From Neobacillus cucumis (lineage in GTDB: Bacteria > Bacillota > Bacilli > Bacillales > Cytobacillaceae), in contig NZ_JAFBEX010000010.1 of assembly GCF_016908975.1 (NCBI RefSeq), positions 62,001-126,000 on the forward strand: DNA of 64,000 bases, given 5' to 3'. Under the pieces are notes generated by a model. That model was not told where the DNA came from. It saw only the letters and a list, made by a program, of their open reading frames with translations, and searched no databases. Of this stretch, positions 38,004 through 47,209 are shown one piece after another; the first letter of the stretch is position 1, and every line of letters starts with the position of its first letter. The translations under genes and the position numbers were made by a program.

Positions 38004-39188
38004 TTATAGGGTAAACTCCTTAGAGGAGATTTGCTTTGTAGGAATATATATATAATTTCTTAGAAAAATAGTTACCAAGCTTAATATCAATGATAGGATT
38101 CCTACTAATACAACGTATTGTGTGCCCATTTCTGAGATGAATAACCCGCCTACAGCTGCACCAATGGTTGTTCCTACGTTACAGGATGATATAAATAAGC
38201 CGTTGGCAAAATCAGGCGCTTCGGGAGCTGAAGACGCAAGCCAATATTGATTGATATTCCCCCCTACTCCACCTAATATTCCCCAAATTAAAGTAATGAA
38301 CGCCATAGGTAAGGTAAACTGTCCAAATAGGAATAATAGGATGTAAACGATCCCTAATATAAAAGGAAAAACTGCGACAAATTTGTTTGCATTTTTAGAT
38401 AGGATTTTCCCTGCCACAATATTTCCAATAATATTGGCTCCGCCGTATACGAATAATATGATACTAATGGTGTTCGTAGGGATATTCGTCACAGTTTTCA
38501 AATAATCAGCAAGATAACTATAAACCCCAAATACGCTCGAATTCAATAAAATGACAGTCACGATGGATAGCCATGTAATCGATTTTTTTAATACGGAAAT
38601 TTGTGTACCATAAGAAAGTCTTTCTTCAACTGGCATAGATGGTACAAAAAGCAAAGTAGCAATGAAACAAAAAGCATTAACAATCGCAAAGAATACCATT
38701 GCCATCTGTAAAGAAGTTACACTTTCAATAAAACTTGCGATTGGTACGCCAACTACCATACCGGCTGATACTCCTATAAATACTTTCGAAACAGCTTTTG
38801 GAGCTTCTTCTTTGCTTACGGATGCAGCCGCTACTGTAAATGCCATAGAGCAATAAATAGGATGAAAAAAGGCTGGAATGATACGAGCTACTAATAGAAT
38901 AGTAAAGTTAGTTGTAAATATCGATACGATGTTCCCCAATACGAAAACACCGAGTACTAGTAACATGACCTTTTTACGATTGATTGCCGAAAACAATAAA
39001 GGCATCGTTGGACCGGATACTGCCACAACAATGGCGAACAGACTCACCAGCCATCCTGCTTTTGCTATACTGACATGAAAGTGTTCAGCAATGGCGGGTA
39101 GTATTCCAATGACACCCATTTCAGTATTTAAAATACCAAAAACTCCAACCGTTAATATAAAAATCAATAAGTTATTTCGTTTAGTCAA
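38004..39188 (-). CDS. MFS transporter (DHA1 family)
   Basis: The 394-residue membrane protein has 12 predicted segments and resembles YdhP/AraJ-type DHA1 exporters of drugs or sugars. The N-terminal segment contains GVFGILNTEMGVIGILPAIAEHFHVS, a pattern common in this group. The likely start is the TTG at 39186-39188, eight bases after AGGAG; an upstream TTG overlaps the site. A strong hairpin at 39212-39241 separates it from the SDR upstream. The substrate is unknown. Confidence 0.85.
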   Translation of the reverse strand: MTKRNNLLIFILTVGVFGILNTEMGVIGILPAIAEHFHVSIAKAGWLVSLFAIVVAVSGPTMPLLFSAINRKKVMLLVLGVFVLGNIVSIFTTNFTILLVARIIPAFFHPIYCSMAFTVAAASVSKEEAPKAVSKVFIGVSAGMVVGVPIASFIESVTSLQMAMVFFAIVNAFCFIATLLFVPSMPVEERLSYGTQISVLKKSITWLSIVTVILLNSSVFGVYSYLADYLKTVTNIPTNTISIILFVYGGANIIGNIVAGKILSKNANKFVAVFPFILGIVYILLFLFGQFTLPMAFITLIWGILGGVGGNINQYWLASSAPEAPDFANGLFISSCNVGTTIGAAVGGLFISEMGTQYVVLVGILSLILSLVTIFLRNYIYIPTKQISSKEFTL

Positions 39189-39211
39189 AAAGACAACTCC
39201 TATCTTCAATA

Positions 39212-39241
39212 AAATGCCCCCAAAAAGCTATGGGGGCATTT
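39212..39241 (-). terminator. Terminator between SDR and MFS genes
   Basis: AAATGCCCCCA (39212-39222) pairs with TGGGGGCATTT (39231-39241). It lies just after the 39290-40135 gene on the minus strand; T-rich sequence follows. Confidence 0.8.
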
Positions 39242-39289
39242 ATTTTAATCATTCTACCCAAAGAACTAAGTTAACTTCCGTCTGACAGC

Positions 39290-40135
39290 TTATGCATCCT
39301 CGTGTGCCATAGACGTCGAGATGTCTCGGTAGGCGTTGATTTGCGCTTTTAGGTCGGCAATCTTTTGCTCTGCGATGCCAACGGCGTCAGCCCCAGCAAT
39401 GAAGCGACGTGGAGGCTGCTCTTCATTTGCGATTTTTATCAGTGCCTCGGCGAGCTTGACCGGGTCACCGGCTTGCTTTCTATTCTGGCCATTATACGCA
39501 TCCTGATTACTTTCTCTGCGGCCGGAGTAGTCCTCAATCAAAGGAACCGCGTAGGTCGCCGACTCCATAGTGAGAAGCTCGGTGCGGAACATCCCAGGAT
39601 TGACAATTGTGGTGTGAATGCCGAACGGTGAGACCTCAGGCTGCAGTGACTCCATCCACCCCTCGAGACCGAACTTAGACGCGGCGTAAGCAGAATTAAA
39701 CTCGAATCCGGAAAGACCAGCGCCTGATGAGATCGAGATGATGTGACCAGAACGCTGCTTGCGCATCACAGGCAACACTTTCCTGGTAACGTTCATTGGA
39801 CCGATGAGGGCGGTCTTTAATTGCACGTCAATTTGGTCCGGGGTCAACTCCTCAAAGTAACCCCCAAAGAAGTTCGCGGCATTATTAACAAGTACGTCAA
39901 TCCTTCCGAACTTATCAACTGCAGCTTTGACGGCCGCCTCGGCATCAGCCGGGCTGGTGACGTCCAGTTTTACGACTAGCAGGTTTTCGTTATCACCAAA
40001 GACTTTGGCTATTTTTTCGGTATAACGACCCGTGGCGACGACTTTGTAACCTGCGGCAAGGGCTGCTTTTACGAACTCTACTCCCATGCCACGTCCCGCA
40101 CCTGTGATAAACCAAACTTTATTATGATTAGTCAT
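39290..40135 (-). CDS. Short-chain dehydrogenase, GC-rich and probably acquired
   Basis: The 281-residue SDR has FITGAGRGMGVEFV, DVLVNNAANFFGG, SISSGAGLSG and YAASKFGLEGWMES, ending with a C-terminal extension rich in Ala. It is a classical SDR of unknown substrate. Its DNA is visibly more GC-rich than both neighbours and uses many GCC, GTC and GGC-type codons, suggesting recent transfer from a higher-GC organism. The ATG has AGGAGG. It follows the 40176-40907 SDR by 40 bp, so they may be co-transcribed. Confidence 0.85.
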   Translation of the reverse strand: MTNHNKVWFITGAGRGMGVEFVKAALAAGYKVVATGRYTEKIAKVFGDNENLLVVKLDVTSPADAEAAVKAAVDKFGRIDVLVNNAANFFGGYFEELTPDQIDVQLKTALIGPMNVTRKVLPVMRKQRSGHIISISSGAGLSGFEFNSAYAASKFGLEGWMESLQPEVSPFGIHTTIVNPGMFRTELLTMESATYAVPLIEDYSGRRESNQDAYNGQNRKQAGDPVKLAEALIKIANEEQPPRRFIAGADAVGIAEQKIADLKAQINAYRDISTSMAHEDA

Positions 40136-40175
40136 ATTTCATTCCTCCTATTGTTCCCAATATCCATTAGTCAAC

Positions 40176-40907
40176 TTAATTGGCCGGAACCAAGAGAACT
40201 TCACTTACATTAACCGTAGGAGGTGTACCAATGGCATACACAACGGCATCGGCTACATCACTTGTTTGTAAGCCTACCTCACGTTGAAGATTTTCTATCC
40301 ATTCACGTCTTTCAGGATCACTAATGGTTAGATGAAGTTCAGTGTCTACCGTTCCTGGAGAGATGAGTGTGCTGCGAATATTGTTTTTTCTTTCCTCTTG
40401 ACGCAATGTTTCCATGATGGCACGAACAGCAAACTTTGTTCCACTATAAACAGCCCCTTGTTGAAAAACAACATGTCCCGCTTCGGAGGCGGTTGTCACA
40501 ATATGACCGGATTGTTGTTGCTGCATGATAGGTAACACCGCAGCTATTCCATTTAAAACACCCATAACATTAATGTCTAACATTTGACGCCATTCTTCCA
40601 CGTTCAAATCTGAAAGAAGAGATTGTGGCATGATTCCAGCGTTATTGAAAAGTACATCCACACGACCATATTTTTCGACTGCCAAATTGATAACTGCTTG
40701 AACATCGTCTTTATTCGTAACATCTGCAACAACATATGCAATATCAGCATTTGGTAATGTTTCAACAAGAGCTTTCAAGCGATCCTCACGACGCGCGGCA
40801 ATGACTAATTTAGCTCCTTCTTCAGCCAATTTCTTAGTAGTTGCTTCACCAATTCCACTTGATGCTCCCATAATCACAACAACTTTATCTTGATTAGTAG
40901 TAGACAT
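40176..40907 (-). CDS. Short-chain dehydrogenase/reductase (YdfG-like)
   Basis: The 243-residue SDR has IMGASSGIGEATT, DVLFNNAGIMPQS, a Ser in TTASEAGHVV and YSGTKFAVRAIMETLRQE. It resembles the YdfG/serine-3-dehydrogenase-like group that reduces small carbonyls. The substrate is unknown. The ATG has a GGAAG-type site. It is divergent from the LysR regulator, the usual layout for a regulated target gene. Confidence 0.85.
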   Translation of the reverse strand: MSTTNQDKVVVIMGASSGIGEATTKKLAEEGAKLVIAARREDRLKALVETLPNADIAYVVADVTNKDDVQAVINLAVEKYGRVDVLFNNAGIMPQSLLSDLNVEEWRQMLDINVMGVLNGIAAVLPIMQQQQSGHIVTTASEAGHVVFQQGAVYSGTKFAVRAIMETLRQEERKNNIRSTLISPGTVDTELHLTISDPERREWIENLQREVGLQTSDVADAVVYAIGTPPTVNVSEVLLVPAN

Positions 40908-40988
40908 TTTATATGACTTCCTTTCTTACTGTTGTTTCGACCCTTTGTTATGTATTTTAGCTGTGCCTTTTGTATATATCCAATACTT

Positions 40989-41007
40989 ATATCTTATATC
41001 AAGATAT
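40989..41007. promoter_or_regulatory. Inverted repeat, likely LysR operator
   Basis: ATATCTT-N5-AAGATAT is a perfect dyad in the 156-bp region between the divergent SDR and LysR genes. It fits the T-N11-A pattern of LysR-family sites. Binding is inferred. Confidence 0.6.
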
Positions 41008-41063
41008 GCTTGATAGGCATTTCTAAAATGATATACTAAAACATTATGAAGGAGGAGTTTTAA

Positions 41064-41957
41064 ATGGAATTAAGAGTTTTGCGCTATTTTCTTACTGTTG
41101 CAAGGGAGGGAAGCATTACAGGTGCCGCTGATTTTTTGCATGTGACACAGCCAACCTTGTCACGACAATTAAAAGATCTTGAACAAGAATTAGGAAAAAA
41201 ACTATTTATTCGCAGTAGTCACAGTATCAATCTCACAGATGAAGGAATGCTCCTCCGACAAAGAGCAGAAGAAATTGTTGAGATGGTCGATAAATTAGAG
41301 GCAGAATTTCATTCCATGGAAGAAACCATAAGTGGTGATGTTTATATAGGTGGCGGGGAAACAGACGCCATGAAACAGATTGCACGGGTAGTAAAAGATT
41401 TACAGTTGCATTATCCAACTATACGGTATCACCTCTATAGCGGAAACGAAGACGATGTAACGGAACGGCTAGACAAAGGATTGCTTGACTTTGGTATTTT
41501 AATTCAACCAGCTAATATTTCAAAATACAATTATATCAATATCCCCGCCAAGGATGTTTGGGGTGTTGTGATGAGGAAGGACAGTCCTCTTGCTGGCAAA
41601 GATACTATTCAAGCAGCGGATTTAGTAAATGTTCCGCTCATCTGTTCACGACAGGCTATGAAACAGACATTTTCTAAAAATGAATTTGCAGATTGGTTTG
41701 GGGAAGATTTTGATAAATTAAACATCGTGACTACCTACAATCTTGCCTATAATGCTTCCCTTATGGTTGATGAAGGCATTGGTTATGCCATAACCCTGGA
41801 TAAAATAGTGAATACGTCAAGTGATAGTAACCTATGTTTTAGACCGCTAGAGCCAAGACTTGAATCAGGCTTAAATATGGTTTGGAAAAAGAATCAGGTT
41901 TTTTCCGCTGCTGCTGATTTGTTTTTAAAAGAAATTCAAGCGAAATTTTCTAATTAA
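41064..41957 (+). CDS. LysR-family transcriptional regulator
   Basis: The 297-residue regulator has the N-terminal LysR helix-turn-helix (MELRVLRYFLTVAREGSITGAADFLHVTQPTLSRQLKDLEQELGKKLF). The periplasmic-binding-like effector domain runs from about residue 90. The ATG follows GGAGGAG. It probably controls the divergent SDR genes; the effector is unknown. A hairpin terminator follows. Confidence 0.9.
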   Translation: MELRVLRYFLTVAREGSITGAADFLHVTQPTLSRQLKDLEQELGKKLFIRSSHSINLTDEGMLLRQRAEEIVEMVDKLEAEFHSMEETISGDVYIGGGETDAMKQIARVVKDLQLHYPTIRYHLYSGNEDDVTERLDKGLLDFGILIQPANISKYNYINIPAKDVWGVVMRKDSPLAGKDTIQAADLVNVPLICSRQAMKQTFSKNEFADWFGEDFDKLNIVTTYNLAYNASLMVDEGIGYAITLDKIVNTSSDSNLCFRPLEPRLESGLNMVWKKNQVFSAAADLFLKEIQAKFSN

Positions 41958-41959
41958 AA

Positions 41960-41986
41960 ACTGTATCCCTCAAATTGGGATACAGT
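41960..41986 (+). terminator. Terminator after the LysR gene
   Basis: ACTGTATCCC (41960-41969) pairs with GGGATACAGT (41977-41986), followed by T-rich sequence. Confidence 0.85.
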
Positions 41987-42035
41987 CTTAAAATTTTTAG
42001 TTTCACTAATGTTTTCAGTATGTAGTGATAGAATA

Positions 42036-42539
42036 CTACATATTCATCATTGCATGACCACCAGAAGAACCTGAGCCCAGGGAAGGATCAATCATTCCAA
42101 AAATCATGGCAATATGAGCTACGACTAAGAAGATACTAACAAAAATGGCATGGATTTTGAGTTTCTCTTCTTCCGTTTTATTTCGATAAATAAGACCTAG
42201 ATCAAGTAGTGCCATACCAAGGAATGGAATAATACCAAGCAGATAGAACGTAACAGCAACTACATCAATCCACCCTTTCCAATCTCCATTAACAGTTAGC
42301 GGTATATAGGCAGTTTTCATTAAGTAAATAAAGATACCTGTAAAATAGATTCCTGCAAAAATCCCAGTTACTTTATTTAATTTTTTCAAAGCACCGTCTA
42401 ATTTTCTCGTGAATAAAATAGCAATTTCTGAAATCGCCAATATCTCAGCGCAAATGACTGGAACCGCCATAAAAATTAATAAATTCCAAGGCTGATTGTC
42501 TGCTAGTAATCCCATATAATGCGTCATGTTCATATTCAT
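42036..42539 (-). CDS. Met/His-tipped membrane protein (DUF6803-like) of copper locus
   Basis: The 167-residue protein has four predicted membrane segments. Both ends are rich in metal-ligand residues: MNMNMTHYMG at the start and GGHAMMNM at the end. I recognise it only loosely as a permease-like DUF6803-type protein. The Met and His ends and its place downstream of copA suggest a copper-handling role. Its promoter carries two tandem copies of the motif shared with the sensor kinase and the 47210-47944 gene. The ATG has GAGGAG. Confidence 0.62.
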   Translation of the reverse strand: MNMNMTHYMGLLADNQPWNLLIFMAVPVICAEILAISEIAILFTRKLDGALKKLNKVTGIFAGIYFTGIFIYLMKTAYIPLTVNGDWKGWIDVVAVTFYLLGIIPFLGMALLDLGLIYRNKTEEEKLKIHAIFVSIFLVVAHIAMIFGMIDPSLGSGSSGGHAMMNM

Positions 42540-42588
42540 GTTTAACTCTCCTCTATCTATCAGATACTCCTAATATAGGAAAAAAGTA

Positions 42589-42608
42589 TGCAGAAATTTA
42601 GCAGAAAC
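42589..42608 (-). promoter_or_regulatory. Tandem copper-locus motif upstream of the Met/His membrane protein
   Basis: TGCAGAAAT (42589-42597) and AGCAGAAAC (42600-42608) form a direct repeat with an 11-bp period, typical of OmpR-type response-regulator boxes. In the gene direction the core reads ATTTCTGCA. The same 9-mer is found upstream of 45776 and 47944. Confidence 0.6.
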
Positions 42609-42642
42609 TTTGAAGAATATGTGTAAAATGTCGAAAAAGACT

Positions 42643-42676
42643 AAAAAACCGTAATCCCATGGGATAACGGCTTTTC
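42643..42676 (-). terminator. Terminator after copA
   Basis: The near-palindrome CCGTAATCCCATGGGATAACGG forms a stem. On the minus strand it is preceded by A-rich and followed by T-rich sequence (six T). Confidence 0.75.
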
Positions 42677-42691
42677 AAATGATGCTCATCT

Positions 42692-45106
42692 TTACAATTT
42701 GACTTTTTGTAAACGTAATGCATTGAGTACAACAGAAACGGAGCTGAATGCCATTGCGGCGCCTGCAAGCCAAGGTGCAAGGAATCCTAGAGCAGCAACC
42801 GGAATACCGAGCGTATTATAGGCAAGGGCCCAGAACAAATTTTGCTTAATATTACGAATCGTCTTTTTACTCATAAAGATGGCATCTGCAATACTATTTA
42901 GATCTCCACGAATAAGGGTGATATCGGCTGCTTCCATTGCAACATCCGTCCCCGTTCCAATAGCCATACCGATGTCTGCTATGGCAAGGGCCGGGGCATC
43001 GTTGATTCCATCGCCAACCATGGCGACCTTCTTCCCTTCTCCTTGCAATTTCTTTATTTCAACTGCTTTTCCTTCAGGAAGAACTTCAGCAATAACATGG
43101 TCAATACCCACTTGACTCGCTATGGCTTTCGCGGTTTGCTGATTATCTCCAGTAATCATGATGACTTCAATGCCCATATTTTTTAGACGGCTGATGGCTG
43201 ATTTTGAGGTTTCTTTAATGGTATCAGCAACAGCAACCATACCGGCATATCGACCATCAATAGAAGCAAGCATGGCTGTTTTCCCAACCTTTTCTAAATC
43301 ATTCATTTGATCATAGGCATGTTCGACTGCCACATTGTATTTACTCATTAATTTCCTAGTCCCAACTAATACTTCTTTTCCTTCAACATTTGCTTTAATC
43401 CCAAAGCCAGGGATTGCTTCGAACTCGATAACTTCCTTTAACGAAATCCCCTTATCCTTAATTCCTTGAACAATAGCTTGTGCTAGTGGATGTTCTGATT
43501 GTTTTTCAGCGGATCCCACTAATGATAAAAATTCATTTTCTGTTTGAGTTGGAGCCGTGAATACATCTGTTAAAACTGGTGTTCCGTTTGTAACGGTACC
43601 TGTTTTATCTAAGACGACTGTCATAATTTTATGGGTCATTTCCAAATGCTCGCCACCCTTAAACAGAATGCCATATTCCGCTGCACGACCTGAACCGGCC
43701 ATAATGGACGTTGGCGTTGCTAGCCCTAAAGCACAAGGACAAGCGATAACTAACACAGCAATCAATTTTTCTAGTGCTGCAGCTAAATCGCCAGGAACCA
43801 CCCAAACATACCAGAGGATAAAGGCTAATAAAGCTAGAGCAACCACAATAGGAACAAACACACCGGAAATCTTATCCGCAAGGCGTTGAATGGGTGCCTT
43901 TGAACCCTGTGCTTCTTCCACTACTTTTATAATTTGGGCCAAAGCTGTATCTCTTCCCACCTTGGTTGCTTCCACTTTTAAATATCCATTCTTATTGATC
44001 GTTGCTCCGATTACCTCGTCACCAATCGTTTTATCAACTGGAACACTTTCTCCTGTCAGCATTGATTCATCAATCGCAGAACGACCTTCCAGGACTTTGC
44101 CGTCTACTGGTATCTTGTCACCAGGTTTAATATGAACAATGTCACCAACTATTACTTCCTCAATTGGGATTTCTTGTTCTACTCCGTCTCTCTCCACAAT
44201 TGCTGTCTTTGCTTGCAGGCCCATCAGTTTTTTTATGGCTTCAGATGACCTTCCTTTGGCCTTTGCTTCAAAAAGCTTACCCAGAATAATTAGCGTAATG
44301 AGAATAGAACTAGTTTCATAGTAAAGTTCTACAGAATGCGTCATACCACCGATCGACATGAATGATAAATATAAACTGTAAAAATAAGCTGCCGATGTTC
44401 CTAAGGCCACTAAAACATCCATATTGGCGCTTTTATTTTTTAATGCTTTATATGCTCCAACATAGAACTGTTTACCAATAAAAAATTGTACCGGAGTAGC
44501 TAAAGCAAATTGCACCCACGGATTCATAAACATTTTTGGTACCCAAATAAATGAGGTAAATGAAAAGTGTCCCACCATTGCCCATAATAGCGGGAAGGAA
44601 AGGATGGCTGAAAAGATCAACTTCCCTGTTTGTTTTTCAATCTCCTTTTGACGATGGTCACTTGTTTCGATTACATCTTCCTTTATATGTGCACCATAGC
44701 CGAGGTTTTCTACCTTTTTAATAATTTCACCTGGCGTTAGGACCGCACCGTTATACTCCACAGTCGCTCTTTCAAGTGCCAAATTAACATTTGCTTTTGC
44801 GACACCATTTAATCTCGATAAACCCTTTTCTATTCTGGTTGCACAGGCAGCACAGGTCATACCGGTTATGTCAAATTCCGCTTTTTCATTCACTACCTCA
44901 TAACCAAGATCTTTAATCTTTTTTTCAATTTCCTCCATATTTATTTTGTCAGGATGGTATTTTATATTTGAACGCTCGATCGCAAGATTAATATTTGCTT
45001 CTTCCACGCCTTCTAATCTTTTAAGAACCTTTTCAATTCTTACTGCACAGGCAGCACAGGTCATACCTGAGATCTGGATATTTGTTTCTTTCACATTTTG
45101 ACTCAT
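42692..45106 (-). CDS. copA: Copper-exporting P1B-type ATPase CopA
   Basis: The 804-residue pump exports Cu(I) across the membrane. Two N-terminal heavy-metal domains carry GMTCAAC (C17/C20 and C85/C88). Eight membrane segments follow, with the CPC metal site in VIACPCALGLATP, the TGES actuator motif, the phosphorylated DKTGT and the hinge GDGINDAPAL. Length matches B. subtilis CopA. The ATG has an AAGGGTGG site. It follows copZ, with a CsoR-like operator and a hairpin between them. Confidence 0.96.
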   Translation of the reverse strand: MSQNVKETNIQISGMTCAACAVRIEKVLKRLEGVEEANINLAIERSNIKYHPDKINMEEIEKKIKDLGYEVVNEKAEFDITGMTCAACATRIEKGLSRLNGVAKANVNLALERATVEYNGAVLTPGEIIKKVENLGYGAHIKEDVIETSDHRQKEIEKQTGKLIFSAILSFPLLWAMVGHFSFTSFIWVPKMFMNPWVQFALATPVQFFIGKQFYVGAYKALKNKSANMDVLVALGTSAAYFYSLYLSFMSIGGMTHSVELYYETSSILITLIILGKLFEAKAKGRSSEAIKKLMGLQAKTAIVERDGVEQEIPIEEVIVGDIVHIKPGDKIPVDGKVLEGRSAIDESMLTGESVPVDKTIGDEVIGATINKNGYLKVEATKVGRDTALAQIIKVVEEAQGSKAPIQRLADKISGVFVPIVVALALLAFILWYVWVVPGDLAAALEKLIAVLVIACPCALGLATPTSIMAGSGRAAEYGILFKGGEHLEMTHKIMTVVLDKTGTVTNGTPVLTDVFTAPTQTENEFLSLVGSAEKQSEHPLAQAIVQGIKDKGISLKEVIEFEAIPGFGIKANVEGKEVLVGTRKLMSKYNVAVEHAYDQMNDLEKVGKTAMLASIDGRYAGMVAVADTIKETSKSAISRLKNMGIEVIMITGDNQQTAKAIASQVGIDHVIAEVLPEGKAVEIKKLQGEGKKVAMVGDGINDAPALAIADIGMAIGTGTDVAMEAADITLIRGDLNSIADAIFMSKKTIRNIKQNLFWALAYNTLGIPVAALGFLAPWLAGAAMAFSSVSVVLNALRLQKVKL

Positions 45107-45121
45107 TTAAAGCCACCCTTT

Positions 45122-45140
45122 TATACCCCATATAGGTATA
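45122..45140. promoter_or_regulatory. CsoR-like operator between copZ and copA
   Basis: TATACCCCATATAGGTATA is an inverted repeat (TATACC-N7-GGTATA). It resembles the TACCC/GGGTA dyads bound by the copper repressor CsoR in Bacilli. It lies 16 bp before copA, so copA may have its own copper-induced promoter. csoR itself is not in the window. Confidence 0.6.
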
Positions 45141-45156
45141 TTTTTTTTTGAAAGAA

Positions 45157-45177
45157 ACGTGCTATCAACTAGCACGT
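45157..45177 (-). terminator. Hairpin after copZ
   Basis: ACGTGCTA (45157-45164) pairs with TAGCACGT (45170-45177), followed on the minus strand by TTTCTTTC. It is a partial terminator between copZ and copA. Confidence 0.65.
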
Positions 45178-45190
45178 CTTTTCAAACTAT

Positions 45191-45397
45191 TTATTTCACA
45201 TCATAGCCTTGATCTTCAATTGTTTCTTTAATTTGATCTATTGAAACCTCTTGCTTATTAAACTCAACATCCACTTTAGCAGCCTTTAAATCAACCTTCA
45301 CAGAATTGATTCCCTTAAGAGCTCCTACACTTCCTTCTACTGCTTTGACACAATGACCACAAGACATTCCTTGAACATTTAATGTTACTTTTTCCAT
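45191..45397 (-). CDS. copZ: Copper chaperone CopZ
   Basis: The 68-residue single heavy-metal domain has GMSCGHCVKAVEG (Cu(I) cysteines) and the beta-alpha-beta pattern ending IEDQGYDVK. It delivers Cu(I) to CopA in the cytoplasm. The ATG follows GAGGGAG. It heads the copZ-copA unit. The upstream region contains a C-rich run (about 45568-45576) of uncertain meaning. Confidence 0.95.
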   Translation of the reverse strand: MEKVTLNVQGMSCGHCVKAVEGSVGALKGINSVKVDLKAAKVDVEFNKQEVSIDQIKETIEDQGYDVK

Positions 45398-45705
45398 TTA
45401 AATACTCCCTCACTAATATTTTTTATAGTCTCTGTATGGTATTAACAATCCTTCTACAACCTTCATGGTCGCTATCTAGAATTCTTTCCACCACACATTA
45501 GAATGATTCAGGTTAACAGGATCGTGATGAGTCATTACCATCCTTCTCTAACACAAATTTACCATACCCCCCCACCCTATGTAAATAGGCATGCTTAAAA
45601 ATCCTTCACTTTTTTATTCGATTTTCACAATTTATTCAAATGTCCCTGTGATAAAGGAAAACCTGCTCTGTTAAGGTGTTTTTTTAAAGGATAAATTAAC
45701 CTTTA

Positions 45706-45735
45706 TTCACATTTCTGCAAACATTCTTCACATTT
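45706..45735 (+). promoter_or_regulatory. Repeat motifs upstream of the sensor kinase
   Basis: TTCACATTT occurs at 45706-45714 and 45727-45735, 21 bp (two helical turns) apart, with ATTTCTGCA (45711-45719) overlapping the first. The 9-mer also lies upstream of the 42539 and 47944 starts. This looks like a response-regulator binding site with autoregulation of the kinase. The rest of the 380-bp gap between copZ and this gene shows no gene. Confidence 0.55.
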
Positions 45736-45775
45736 GTCATTTAAAATAGTTATATCAAAACAAGAGGTGCACGTC

Positions 45776-47137
45776 ATGAAAATATCCATTAAATTAGGTT
45801 TGTGGTTTTTTGTTTGTATCGTTTTTATCGAAGCCTTTTCTATGATTTTCTTACATAATAAATTAGTACACTCGCAAGTCCACCAGGAGCTAAGTGCACT
45901 TCAAGCAAGAGGCAATAGTCACCGTGCTGTATTAGAAATCAATTCAGAGCCAGCAACCCTCCATCACATCGCTTTAATGGAGTCACAGACTGATACAGAA
46001 GTAGTGATTACAAATAATAAAGGAGTAATTTTGACTTCTTCCACTAAAATCAATCAATATACGGAGGCCTTATTAGATAAACCTATTAATAATCTTCCCA
46101 GAAACGGTAGAATTCTTCAACCAGATTGGCAAAACGAAAAATATATTGCTACCGTGACAGCATTTAATAATAAGGATGGGAAAAAAGCTGGTTACGTGTA
46201 TATGTTTAGAAAAACAGACGAGGTTCAAAAGTTAATATCCGAATTGAACAAACATTTTCTTTTTGCCTCATGTTTAATCCTGATCTTTATGCTCATAACC
46301 GTTTTCTTTTTATCTAAGGCCTTAACAAAGCCTCTTATTTCAATGAAAGAAGCAACAAAAAAGCTCAGTAAAGGGGATTTTTCCGTAACACTTCCAAGAC
46401 CTTCTAACGATGAGCTTGGTGAACTATCACAATCCATACAAACGCTAGCAAATGACTTAAACTATTTAAGACAAGAGAGAAACGAATTTTTGGCCAGTGT
46501 TTCTCATGAACTTCGTACTCCTCTAACTTATATTAATGGATATGCTGATATTGCTAAAAGGAAGGAGTTATCTGAATCTGATAGATTCAAGTATCTCGAT
46601 ATAATTCATGAGGAATCACAACGTTTAAGCCGCTTACTTAAAGAGTTATTCGATCTGGCAAAATTGGATCAAAATACGTTCTCCATATCAAAAGAACAAA
46701 TTGATTTGAGCGTTTTTTTAAACTCCATCTATCAAAGGGTTTTACCCGCCTTTATGAATAAAGGAATTACACTAAAATTAGACTGCCAGCAACCGATTAA
46801 TATAAACATCGACCCTACCCGTTTTGAACAAGTGATATTAAATCTGTTAGATAATAGTCTTAAATATTCAAAAGAGAATACCAGTACTTTTATAGGAGCA
46901 ACTGAGGAGAATGGAAAAATTGAAATCACCATTAAGGATCAAGGAATCGGCATTCCACCAGAGGATCTTCCTTATATCTTTGACCGTTTATACAGAGTGG
47001 AAAAATCTCGTTCTAGAGCTACCGGGGGATTTGGATTAGGGCTTGCGATTGTCAAGCAATTAGTGGAAGCGCATGGTGGGACTATTACAGTTGAAAGTGA
47101 GCTGGGAAAAGGAACTTACTTCAAAATTATCTTATAA
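45776..47137 (+). CDS. Sensor histidine kinase without an adjacent response regulator
   Basis: The 453-residue membrane kinase has a first membrane segment at about residues 7-25, a roughly 140-residue extracellular sensor, a second segment (FLFASCLILIFMLITVFFL), HAMP, HisKA (SVSHELRTPLTYINGY) and HATPase motifs (NLLDNSLKYSKEN, DQGIGIPPEDLPYIFDR, GFGLGLAIVKQLV). The ATG at 45776 follows AAGAGG by eight bases; an upstream TTG has no site. Kinases of this type normally follow their regulator gene, but none is within 300 bp upstream. A copper or envelope-stress signal is inferred. Confidence 0.88.
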   Translation: MKISIKLGLWFFVCIVFIEAFSMIFLHNKLVHSQVHQELSALQARGNSHRAVLEINSEPATLHHIALMESQTDTEVVITNNKGVILTSSTKINQYTEALLDKPINNLPRNGRILQPDWQNEKYIATVTAFNNKDGKKAGYVYMFRKTDEVQKLISELNKHFLFASCLILIFMLITVFFLSKALTKPLISMKEATKKLSKGDFSVTLPRPSNDELGELSQSIQTLANDLNYLRQERNEFLASVSHELRTPLTYINGYADIAKRKELSESDRFKYLDIIHEESQRLSRLLKELFDLAKLDQNTFSISKEQIDLSVFLNSIYQRVLPAFMNKGITLKLDCQQPININIDPTRFEQVILNLLDNSLKYSKENTSTFIGATEENGKIEITIKDQGIGIPPEDLPYIFDRLYRVEKSRSRATGGFGLGLAIVKQLVEAHGGTITVESELGKGTYFKIIL

Positions 47138-47160
47138 AAATGTGAATTTTTTATTGCTTA

Positions 47161-47202
47161 GACAAAACAAAAACAACGGTTGAATCGTTGTTTTTATTTT
47201 GT
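47161..47202. terminator. Strong bidirectional terminator
   Basis: An extended palindrome with core ACAACG-GTTGAAT-CGTTGT and outer arms GACAAAA/TTTTGTC lies between the convergent kinase gene and the 47210-47944 gene. Confidence 0.85.
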
Positions 47203-47209
47203 CTCTTTG

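Noticed and set aside
43557..43889. 110-codon plus-strand frame opposite copA
   Set aside because: It is an antisense shadow of a conserved ATPase; codon pattern and motifs belong to copA.
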